Of a DNA stretch of 64,000 nt, positions 44,160 to 52,827 are shown piece by piece (the first letter of the stretch is position 1; each line of letters begins with the position of its first letter). Where the stretch lies: contig NZ_FOKP01000019.1 of NCBI RefSeq assembly GCF_900112185.1, positions 1 through 64,000 of the forward strand, in the 5' to 3' direction. This DNA comes from Allobosea sp. CRIB-10 (GTDB taxonomy: Bacteria > Pseudomonadota > Alphaproteobacteria > Rhizobiales > Beijerinckiaceae). The notes beneath the pieces were generated by a model. The model saw only the letters and a program-made list of their open reading frames with translations, did no database searches and was not told where the DNA came from. The position numbers and the translations under genes were made by a program.

Positions 44160-45281
44160 ATGAGCGACACGAGCGCCTGTCCCACCCCGCCCATCGGTCG
44201 TTCGCTCTGGCAGGACGCGCGCATCCGCCTGCTGCGCAACCGCGCCGCGGTGGCGAGCCTTATCGTGTTGGCGCTGATGACGCTCGCCTGCGTCCTCGGT
44301 CCCCTCATGACCGGCCATCCTTATGACCGGGTCTATCAGGACTATGTTCGCGTGCCGGCAAGCCTTTCCGCCTACCCCAAGGATGAGGGACTGCCGGCGG
44401 CCGTGCAGCGCATCGCATCTCGCATCAGGGCCACGCCCAGCGACGTCGTGGCGGAGGCAACTCGCGTCAGGCTGGTCCTGACGGCGCAGCGGCCGATCGA
44501 CCAGCGCCTGCTGGTCTATTTCGACCGTTCCGACCAGTTCGGCACGCCGGTGATCACCGCCAATGAGCAGGAGGGCCGCCGCCTCACGCTCGAAGTCCCG
44601 ATCGAGCGCCAGTACTTCCTGTTCGGCACCGACTCCAATGGCCGCGACCTGCTGACCCGCACGCTGATCGCCGGCCGGGTCTCGCTCGCCATCGGCCTGC
44701 TCGCCACCGGTGTCGCCCTGGTGATCGGCGTCGCCTACGGCGCGACGTCCGGCTATCTCGGCGGGCGCATCGACATGGTGATGATGCGCATCGTCGACGT
44801 GCTCTATTCCCTGCCCTTCATCTTCTTCGTCATCCTGCTCGTCGTCTTCTTCGGCCGGAACTTCATCCTGATGTTCCTCGCGGTCGGCGCGATCGAATGG
44901 CTCGACATGGCCCGCATCGTGCGCGGCCAAGCGCTCTCGATCAGGCGTCAGGACTATGTGCTGGCGGCCGAGGCGCTCGGCGTCTCGACCGGCGGCATCC
45001 TCAGGCGCCATGTCATCCCCAACACGCTCGGGCCGGTCGTCGTCTACGTCACCCTGCTGGTGCCGAAGGTGATCCTGCTCGAGAGCTTCCTCTCCTTCCT
45101 CGGCCTTGGCGTGCAAGAGCCGATGACGAGCTGGGGCGTGCTGATCTCGGACGGAGCCCGCGCCATCCAGGCGACGCCGTGGATGCTGATCTTCCCGGCC
45201 GCCTTCCTGGTGACGACGCTGTTCTCGCTCAACTTCCTCGGCGACGGCCTGCGCGATGCGCTCGATCCGCGGGATCGCTGA
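44160..45281 (+). CDS. oligopeptide ABC transporter permease (OppC/YejE type) with enlarged periplasmic loop
   Basis: 373 residues, about 70 more than ordinary OppC. After the first helix (NRAAVASLIVLALMTLACVL, about 24-43) comes a long periplasmic segment to about residue 165, rich in charged residues (IASRIRATPSDVVAEATRVR, QRPIDQRLLVYFDRSDQFGT). The common FGTDSNGRDLLTRTLIAGRV motif follows. Five helices, an EAA loop (AAEALGVSTGGILRRHVIPN) and SFLGLGVQEPMTSWGVLI follow. E. coli YejE also has a long loop and, as here, is encoded with a fused double ATPase. The extra domain may contact the binding protein; this is inference. The next gene starts one base past its stop. Confidence 0.88.
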   Translation: MSDTSACPTPPIGRSLWQDARIRLLRNRAAVASLIVLALMTLACVLGPLMTGHPYDRVYQDYVRVPASLSAYPKDEGLPAAVQRIASRIRATPSDVVAEATRVRLVLTAQRPIDQRLLVYFDRSDQFGTPVITANEQEGRRLTLEVPIERQYFLFGTDSNGRDLLTRTLIAGRVSLAIGLLATGVALVIGVAYGATSGYLGGRIDMVMMRIVDVLYSLPFIFFVILLVVFFGRNFILMFLAVGAIEWLDMARIVRGQALSIRRQDYVLAAEALGVSTGGILRRHVIPNTLGPVVVYVTLLVPKVILLESFLSFLGLGVQEPMTSWGVLISDGARAIQATPWMLIFPAAFLVTTLFSLNFLGDGLRDALDPRDR

Positions 45282-45282
45282 G

Positions 45283-46878
<1,596 letters not shown>

Positions 46879-46882
46879 CACG

Positions 46883-46915
46883 AAAAAGCGCCGCCTCGCT
46901 GGAGCGAAGCGGCGC
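46883..46915 (-). terminator. rho-independent terminator for the minus-strand binding-protein gene
   Basis: Read on the minus strand, GCGCCGC-x-TCGCT pairs with AGCGA-x-GCGGCGC (46915-46888), followed by TTTTT (46887-46883). It lies about 108 bases past the stop of the amino-acid binding-protein gene and next to the end of the fused ATPase gene, so it can also slow plus-strand transcription. Confidence 0.65.
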
Positions 46916-46969
46916 CCTATCGGTGTCCGGCCAGGGGAGGCCACCGACACCGGCTAGAGTGTTGTTCTC

Positions 46970-47017
46970 AGCATCTTCTTCACGCGAACCGGTACCCGCT
47001 TTGCTCGAAAATGCTCT
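46970..47017. repeat. dispersed palindromic repeat of Rhizobiales type
   Basis: About 48 bases bounded by AGCAT and ATGCT, with a core GCGAACCGGTACCCGC. I recognise this GAACCGGT/GCTCGAAAATGCT pattern as a widely dispersed intergenic repeat of Rhizobiales genomes from general familiarity; no search was run. It lies just past the stop of the minus-strand binding-protein gene. Confidence 0.5.
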
Positions 47018-47022
47018 GGCTA

Positions 47023-48138
47023 TCAGTTCTCGACATAGCTGATCTTGCCGTCCGCGCCCTTCTTCCAGGTGTAGACGGTGTAGTCGAGATTGGTGCGGTC
47101 GCCCTTCTTGTCATAGGACATGTCGCCGAGCACGGTCTTGAACGTCATGCCCGAATGCATCGCGGCGGCGACCTTCTTCGGATCGAGCGATTTCGCCTGC
47201 TCGGCCGCCTGCTTCATGATCTGGACAGCGGCATAGGAGTAGAGTGTGTAGGCCTCGGGGTTGATGCCCTTCGCTTCGAAGCGCTTGACCACCTCGGCCG
47301 CTACGGGCCGCTTGCGCGGATCGGGCGGGAAGGTCATCAGCGTGCCTTCGGTGCCCGGCCCGCCGATCACGGCGTATTCGTCGGAGGTGATGCCGTCGGC
47401 GCCCATCACCGTCGTCGTCAGGCCCTGGTCGCGCATCTGGCGCACGATCAGGCCGAGCTCGGTGTGCAGGCCGCCCCAGTAGAGCAGGTCGGCCTTGGCG
47501 GCCTTGATCTTCGAGACCAGCGCCGAGAAGTCCTTCTCGCCGGTGTTGACGCCTTCATAGAGCACTTCCTTGATGCCGGCGGCGTGCAGGCCCTTGCGGG
47601 TCTCGTCGGCGAGGCCCTGGCCATAGGTCGTTTTGTCGTGCACGACCACGATGACCTTGCCCTTGAAGGTCTTGGCGATATGGCCGGAGGCGACGACGCC
47701 CTGCTGGTCGTCGCGACCACAGGTGCGGAACACGTTCCACAGGCCGCGCTCGGTGATCTTCGGGTTGGTGGCCGACGGACTGATCATCAGCATGCCGTTC
47801 TCGGCATAGACCTCGGATGCCGGCATCGTCACGCCGGAGTTGAAGTGGCCGACAACCCATTTGACGCCGTCGCCGACGAACTTGTTGGCCACCGAGACGC
47901 CCTGCTTGGGATCGCCGACGTCATCCCCGCTCGAAATCACGATCTGCTGGCCGAGGATGCCACCGGCCGCATTGATGTCGGCCACGGCCTGCTCGGCCCC
48001 GTTCTTCAATTGCGCACCGAAGGCGGCGCTGGCGCCGGTCATCGGACCGGCGACGCCGAGCTTGATCTGCGCCAGCGCTGCGCCATGCGACATCGCGAAT
48101 GCGCCTGCGGCGAGCACCGCGATCAGATTGGTCCTCAT
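47023..48138 (-). CDS. branched-chain amino acid-type ABC transporter binding protein (LivK-like), orphan
   Basis: 371 residues. A Sec signal peptide (MRTNLIAVLAAGAFAMSHGA, cleaved near ALAQ) precedes a periplasmic-binding-protein type 1 domain: IKLGVAGPMTGASAAFGAQL, NKFVGDGVKWVVGHFNSGVT, MLMISPSATNPKITERG and YSYAAVQIMKQAAEQAKSLD. This is the Leu/Ile/Val/amide/urea-binding family. No permease or ATPase gene accompanies it, so it must serve a transporter encoded elsewhere, possibly the liv-type one at 61.2 kb (which has its own binding protein). It is divergent from the CGNR regulator gene, 81 bases away. Confidence 0.9.
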   Translation of the reverse strand: MRTNLIAVLAAGAFAMSHGAALAQIKLGVAGPMTGASAAFGAQLKNGAEQAVADINAAGGILGQQIVISSGDDVGDPKQGVSVANKFVGDGVKWVVGHFNSGVTMPASEVYAENGMLMISPSATNPKITERGLWNVFRTCGRDDQQGVVASGHIAKTFKGKVIVVVHDKTTYGQGLADETRKGLHAAGIKEVLYEGVNTGEKDFSALVSKIKAAKADLLYWGGLHTELGLIVRQMRDQGLTTTVMGADGITSDEYAVIGGPGTEGTLMTFPPDPRKRPVAAEVVKRFEAKGINPEAYTLYSYAAVQIMKQAAEQAKSLDPKKVAAAMHSGMTFKTVLGDMSYDKKGDRTNLDYTVYTWKKGADGKISYVEN

Positions 48139-48219
48139 ATCCGTTCTCCTCCACGGTCCGAGCCGTGACCGGACGCTACGTCGCTTGCATTAACCTGTAA
48201 ATGTGAGATAGCTGGTTAC

Positions 48220-48867
48220 ATGACGACTGATCGCACCGGCGGCCCCAGCCGCGCCAGCTCCTTGCCGCTCGTCGCAAGCGAGCTCGCCTTCGACTTCACC
48301 AACACCGCCTCGGATCGCGGCGGCCCCGACCAGCTCGAGCATCTGCGCGAGGGGCGCGACGTCGTGCTCTGGGCGCGGCACGCCAAGGTGATCAGCGACG
48401 GCGACCGAGACGCCGCGCTCGCCGCGATCGCTGCGGACGAGGCTCTGGCCGCCCGCCTGCTCGCCGAGGCACTGGATCTGCGCGACACGATCTACCGGAT
48501 CGGCGCCGCGCTCAGCCGCCGCCAGCCTCCAACGGAAGAAGACCGAACGCAGCTCGCCGCCATCCACGCGCATTGCCTCGCCTGCGCCAAGCTCTCGCCG
48601 TTCGGTGACGGCTTTGTCTGGCGCTGGGATTCGAGCCAGACGCTGAGCGAGGCGATCCGCGGGCCGATCGCACTGTCGGCTCTGACCGTGCTGACCCAGC
48701 AGAACCTCGCCCGCATCAAGCAATGCGAGGGCGACCATTGTGGCTGGCTGTTCTTCGACACCACCAAGAACCGGCTGCGGCGCTGGTGCGAGATGTCGGT
48801 CTGCGGCAACCGTGCCAAGGTCCGCGCCTTCCGCCAGCGCCATTTCGAGGCGAAGACGGTCACCTAG
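48220..48867 (+). CDS. CGNR zinc finger protein with ABATE domain, probable regulator
   Basis: 215 residues. An N-terminal ABATE (RNA polymerase-associated, stress-ligand) domain (about 18-155: LAFDFTNTASDRGGPDQLEH, LREGRDVVLWARH) is followed by a C-terminal CGNR zinc finger (about 167-210: CEGDHCGWLFFDTTKNRLRR, WCEMSVCGNRAKVR). The four Cys and the CGNR motif are intact. Family members are presumed DNA-binding regulators. It is divergent from the orphan binding-protein gene, and the gap contains TAACC-N18-GGTTA near its start codon, so control of that gene, or autoregulation, is plausible. Confidence 0.88.
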   Translation: MTTDRTGGPSRASSLPLVASELAFDFTNTASDRGGPDQLEHLREGRDVVLWARHAKVISDGDRDAALAAIAADEALAARLLAEALDLRDTIYRIGAALSRRQPPTEEDRTQLAAIHAHCLACAKLSPFGDGFVWRWDSSQTLSEAIRGPIALSALTVLTQQNLARIKQCEGDHCGWLFFDTTKNRLRRWCEMSVCGNRAKVRAFRQRHFEAKTVT

Positions 48868-48970
48868 TGCCGCCCTGCATCCGACGCTGAGCGGCAAGCC
48901 GGCATGCCATCTCGCTTCGCGCCTCCGGCTCGGCTAGGAAAGTCCGCCCTTCCTGCATGAGACCTTCCCC

Positions 48971-49828
48971 ATGAGCCGCACCGTCTACGTCAATGGCGCC
49001 TACCTCCCCGAGGAAGAGGCGACGATCTCGATCTTCGACCGCGGCTTCATCTTCGGCGACGGCATCTACGAGGTCTCGGCCGTGCTCGGCGGCAAGCTGG
49101 TCGACTGCGAGGCGCATCTGGCACGGCTGGAACGTTCGGCCGGCGAGATCGGGCTCGAGCTGCCCTGCTCACGCGCAGAGCTGATCGCGATCCATCAGGA
49201 GCTGATCGCCCGCAACAGCCTGGATGAAGGCAGCATCTATCTGCAGGTCTCGCGCGGCGCCGCCGACCGCGACTTCCCCTTCCCCAAGGGCGTAAAGGCG
49301 TCCCTGGTCCTGTTCACGCAGGCGCGCCAGTTCGCCAATACGCCACTGGCCAAGACCGGCATCAAGGTCGTCAGCACGCCGGACCTGCGCTGGGCGCGGC
49401 GCGACATCAAGAGCGTCAATCTGCTTGCTCCGGTGCTGGCCAAGCAGTTCGCGGCCGAGAACGGCGCGCAGGAGGCCTGGATGATCGAGGACGGCGTCGT
49501 CACCGAAGGCGCTTCGTCGACAGCCTGGATCGTCAAGGGCAAGACGCTGATCTCGCGCCCGCTCTCGCACAAGGTGCTGCCGGGCATCACCCGGACGGCC
49601 GTGCTCGCCTTCCTGGCCGAGAGCGGCTTCACCTTCGAGGAACGCGAATTCACCCTGGATGAGGCGCTCGACGCCGAGGAGGCCTTCATCACCTCGGCGA
49701 CCAGCCTGGTCATGCCGGTGACGACGATCGACGGCCACAGTATCCACAACGGTGCGCCGGGCCCGGCGACGATCCGGCTGCGCGAGATCTATCTCGACCA
49801 CGCCCGCAAGGGCGGCGTGCTGGGCTGA
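48971..49828 (+). CDS. dat: D-amino acid transaminase, class IV
   Basis: 285 residues, typical for D-alanine transaminase. It interconverts D-alanine and D-glutamate with their 2-oxo acids. ISIFDRGFIFGDGIYEVSAV carries the class IV start motif. The PLP lysine sits in WARRDIKSVNLLAPVLAKQF (DIKS-x-NLL pattern of Dat), and EAWMIEDGVVTEGASSTAWI and HKVLPGITRTAVL bind cofactor. The RDIKSxNLL and EGASS features match D-amino acid rather than branched-chain transaminases. It provides D-amino acids for the cell wall or degrades exogenous ones. Convergent with the guanine deaminase gene, with a repeat element between them. Confidence 0.9.
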   Translation: MSRTVYVNGAYLPEEEATISIFDRGFIFGDGIYEVSAVLGGKLVDCEAHLARLERSAGEIGLELPCSRAELIAIHQELIARNSLDEGSIYLQVSRGAADRDFPFPKGVKASLVLFTQARQFANTPLAKTGIKVVSTPDLRWARRDIKSVNLLAPVLAKQFAAENGAQEAWMIEDGVVTEGASSTAWIVKGKTLISRPLSHKVLPGITRTAVLAFLAESGFTFEEREFTLDEALDAEEAFITSATSLVMPVTTIDGHSIHNGAPGPATIRLREIYLDHARKGGVLG

Positions 49829-49832
49829 TTGC

Positions 49833-49932
49833 GCGTCATGCTCGGGTTTGACCCGAGCATCTCGGGACGAGAAGGCGCTCTATCCTGCAAGAGATTCTCG
49901 GGTCACCGCTACGCGGCGCCCGAGAATGACGG
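49833..49932. repeat. MITE-like palindromic repeat, copy 1 (overlaps the guaD 3' end)
   Basis: About 100 bases bounded by terminal inverted repeats GCGTCATGCTCGGG (left) and the reverse complement of CCCGAGAATGACG (right), with one internal mismatch. Inside are two hairpins: ATGCTCGGG with CCCGAGCAT, and ATTCTCGGG with CCCGAGAAT. A second copy lies at 60930-61039. The right 20 or so bases form the last codons and stop of the guanine deaminase gene. It carries no ORF and is presumably mobilised in trans if at all. Confidence 0.75.
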
Positions 49933-51234
49933 GTACACCACCCGCTCCCCCGCGACATAGGTCGCGACGATATTCCGCTCGTCGCCGAGCGTGACCAGTA
50001 CGAAGAGCTCTTCGGCGAGGTCGCGCACCGTTTCCAGCCGGTGCGCCATCGCCCGCGTCGCGGCGGGGTCGAGCACGACGACATCGGCCTCGCGCCCCGC
50101 CTCGAACGAACCGATCAGATCGTCGAGCCCGAGCGCGGCGGCATTGCCCAATGTGATCGCATGCAAGGCTTCGAAGGCCGAGAGCGACTGCCCCTGCAGC
50201 TGCAGGATCTTGTAGGCCTCGGCCATGGTGCGCAGCATCGAATAGGAGGTGCCGCCGCCGATATCGGTAGCGAGCGCGACCTTGACGCCCTCATGCCGCG
50301 CCCTTGCCCAATCGAACAGGCCGGAGCCAAGGAAGAGGTTCGAGGTCGGGCAGAAGACCGCAATTGCACCATGCTGCGCGAAGGCCCGCCATTCGCGCTT
50401 GGTCATATGGATGCAATGGCCGAGCAGGCTCTTCCTGCCCAGCAGCCCGTAATCCTCGTAGATGCCGGCATAGTCGGCGGCGTCGGGGTAGAGCTCCCTG
50501 GCGAAGGCGATCTCGGCCCGGTTCTCGTTGATATGGGTCTGGACGAAGCAGTCGGGATGCTCGGCGACCAGCCTCTGCGAGGCCGCCATCTGCTCCGGCG
50601 TCGAGGTCACGGCGAAACGCGGGGTGATCGCATAGAGCTGGCGGCCCTTGCCATGCCAGCGCTCGATCAGCGCCTTGCTGTCGGCATAGCCGCTCTCGGC
50701 GGTGTCGGTCAGCGCCGGCGGCGCGTTGCGGTCCATCATCACCTTGCCGGCGATCATGCGCGTGTTGCGCCGGTGCGACTCGGTGAAGAAGGCCTCGGCC
50801 GACTGCTTGTGCACGGAGCAGTAGACCGCCGCCGTGGTGGTGCCGCTCGCCAGCAGCTCGTCGAGCAGGAAAGCCGAGAGCTTCTGCGCATGGCCCTGCT
50901 GCGCGAGCTTCTGCTCCTCGACGAAGGTGTACTTGTTCAGCCACTCCATCAGTTGCGCGCCATAGGAAGCGACGACTTGAGTCTGCGGCATGTGGATATG
51001 GGCGTCGATGAAGCCCGGCATGATCAAATGCGGGCGATGATCGATGATGGCCGCGCCGGCCGGCAGCGTCGGCAGCAGTTCCCTCGCCTCGCCCGCCGCT
51101 TTGATCAGGCCGCCCTCGATGACGAGCAGACCGTCCTCGACATAACGGTGCGCAACCTCGCCGATCTGATGCGGATCGCCGACGAACCAGAGAAGCCGGC
51201 CGCGCAGGGCCGATACCGCACCGTCTTTGCTCAA
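49909..51234 (-). CDS. guaD: guanine deaminase
   Basis: 441 residues. It hydrolyses guanine to xanthine and ammonia, feeding the xanthine dehydrogenase encoded next door. The amidohydrolase fold has PGFIDAHIHMPQTQVVAS (metal HxH), FVQTHINENRAEI (metal His), LLGHCIHMTKREW (metal/catalytic His) and ATDIGGGTSYSML (metal Asp). YGAQLMEWLNKYTFVEEQ is a guanine deaminase hallmark. Start is TTG 51232-51234 with GGAG about ten bases upstream; no ATG or GTG fits earlier. The C-terminal YPSFSGAA and stop are supplied by repeat element copy 1. It is divergent from xdhA, 117 bases away. Confidence 0.92.
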   Translation of the reverse strand: MSKDGAVSALRGRLLWFVGDPHQIGEVAHRYVEDGLLVIEGGLIKAAGEARELLPTLPAGAAIIDHRPHLIMPGFIDAHIHMPQTQVVASYGAQLMEWLNKYTFVEEQKLAQQGHAQKLSAFLLDELLASGTTTAAVYCSVHKQSAEAFFTESHRRNTRMIAGKVMMDRNAPPALTDTAESGYADSKALIERWHGKGRQLYAITPRFAVTSTPEQMAASQRLVAEHPDCFVQTHINENRAEIAFARELYPDAADYAGIYEDYGLLGRKSLLGHCIHMTKREWRAFAQHGAIAVFCPTSNLFLGSGLFDWARARHEGVKVALATDIGGGTSYSMLRTMAEAYKILQLQGQSLSAFEALHAITLGNAAALGLDDLIGSFEAGREADVVVLDPAATRAMAHRLETVRDLAEELFVLVTLGDERNIVATYVAGERVVYPSFSGAA

Positions 51235-51351
51235 GGCTCGCCGCTCCGGCTCAAATCGTGATCATATCTGCACCAAATCAAAGCTTCCGGCCAAGCCGCG
51301 AACGTGCCTAATCTTGGGGCATGAATCCGATTTGCGAGCGGCCGTGCCGCC

Positions 51352-52827
51352 ATGCGTGAGACCGTGCGTTTCCTGCTCGGCGACGAGCCGGTCGAGATCG
51401 CCTCCTGCGATCCGACCCGCACCGTGCTCGACTGGCTCAGGCTCGACCGGCACCGCACCGGCACCAAGGAAGGCTGCGCCGAGGGCGATTGCGGCGCCTG
51501 CACCATCGTCGTCGGCCGGCTCGACGGCGACCGGCTGCGCTATGAGGCGATCAATGCCTGCATCCGCTTCCTGCCGACGCTGGACGGCTGCCATGTCCTG
51601 ACCGTCGAACATCTGAAGGCGTCGGACGGTGCGCTCCACCCGGTGCAGCAGGCAATGGTCGACTGCCATGGCTCGCAATGCGGCTTCTGCACCCCCGGCT
51701 TCGTCATGTCTCTCTTCGCGCTCTGGCTGAACGAGCGGGCGCCCTCGGTGCAGCGCATCGAGGACGCGCTCGCCGGAAACCTGTGCCGCTGCACCGGCTA
51801 CGAGCCGATCATCGCCGCCGCACAGCGCATGGATGCCGCCGAGCGCGAGCAGGACCGCTTCGTCGCAGCGATGCCCGCGACCATCGCCCGGCTGAAGTCG
51901 CTCGCGGATGGCGAGACGCTCTCGATCGGCGATGGCGAGCGCCATTTCTACGCTCCCGCCACCGTCGATGCACTGGCCGAGCTCGTCAGCACCCACCCGC
52001 AGGCGACGCTTGTCGCCGGCGCCACCGATGTCGGCCTCTGGGTCACCAAGGGCATGCGCCGACTCGATCCGGTGATCTCTCTTGGCCGCATCGACGAATT
52101 GCGCGGGATCTCCGACGAAGGCGACCATCTGCGCTTCGGCGCGATGGCGAACCAGATCGCGGTGCGCGAGGCGCTGGCGACCATCTCGCCGCAACTCGAC
52201 GAGATGATGCGGCGCTTCGGCGGCGAGCAGGTGCGCAATGCCGGCACGATCGGCGGCAATATCGCGAACGGCTCGCCGATCGGCGACCTGCCGCCGGCGC
52301 TGATCGCGCTCGGGGCGACGCTCGTGCTGCGCAAGGGCAGCGAGCGCCGCGAACTCCCGCTCGAAGCCTTCTTCCTCGACTATCGCAAGCAGGACCGGCA
52401 GCCGGGCGAGTTCGTCGAGGCGGTACTAGTGCCGAAGCTACCGGCGGGGGCGCTCTTCCACATCTCGAAGATTTCGAAGCGTTTCGACGAGGATATTTCG
52501 GCTGTTTGCGGCGCCTTCTATCTGGAACTGGACGAGGCCGGCCGCATCAGAGAGGCGCGGCTCGCCTATGGCGGCATGGCCGGCATCCCGAAGCGGGCGA
52601 AAGCCGCCGAAGCCGCTTTGCTCGGCCACTCCTGGAACGAGGCGACCATCGCCACCGCGATCGCCGCCCTCGCCCAGGATTTCACGCCGCTGACCGATAT
52701 GCGGGCTTCGGCCACCTACCGGCTCAAGGTCGCCGGCAACCTGCTGCGGCGCTTCCTGATCGAGACGACGACTCCGGATACCGCTACCCGCGTCGCCGGC
52801 CTGCTGGCGGAGGCCGCTCATGGCTGA
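51352..52827 (+). CDS. xdhA: xanthine dehydrogenase small subunit (FeS and FAD domains)
   Basis: 491 residues. It carries electrons from the molybdenum subunit to NAD. The two [2Fe-2S] clusters are visible: plant-type GCAEGDCGACTIV with a further Cys (residues about 43-70), and the helical one CHGSQCGFCTPGFV with NLCRCTGYEPI (about 104-152). The FAD domain (about 195-360) shows LVAGATDVGLWVTKG and FGGEQVRNAGTIGGNIANGS, then the CO-dehydrogenase-flavoprotein C-terminal domain. It oxidises hypoxanthine and xanthine together with XdhB. Its stop overlaps the xdhB start by eight bases. Confidence 0.94.
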   Translation: MRETVRFLLGDEPVEIASCDPTRTVLDWLRLDRHRTGTKEGCAEGDCGACTIVVGRLDGDRLRYEAINACIRFLPTLDGCHVLTVEHLKASDGALHPVQQAMVDCHGSQCGFCTPGFVMSLFALWLNERAPSVQRIEDALAGNLCRCTGYEPIIAAAQRMDAAEREQDRFVAAMPATIARLKSLADGETLSIGDGERHFYAPATVDALAELVSTHPQATLVAGATDVGLWVTKGMRRLDPVISLGRIDELRGISDEGDHLRFGAMANQIAVREALATISPQLDEMMRRFGGEQVRNAGTIGGNIANGSPIGDLPPALIALGATLVLRKGSERRELPLEAFFLDYRKQDRQPGEFVEAVLVPKLPAGALFHISKISKRFDEDISAVCGAFYLELDEAGRIREARLAYGGMAGIPKRAKAAEAALLGHSWNEATIATAIAALAQDFTPLTDMRASATYRLKVAGNLLRRFLIETTTPDTATRVAGLLAEAAHG

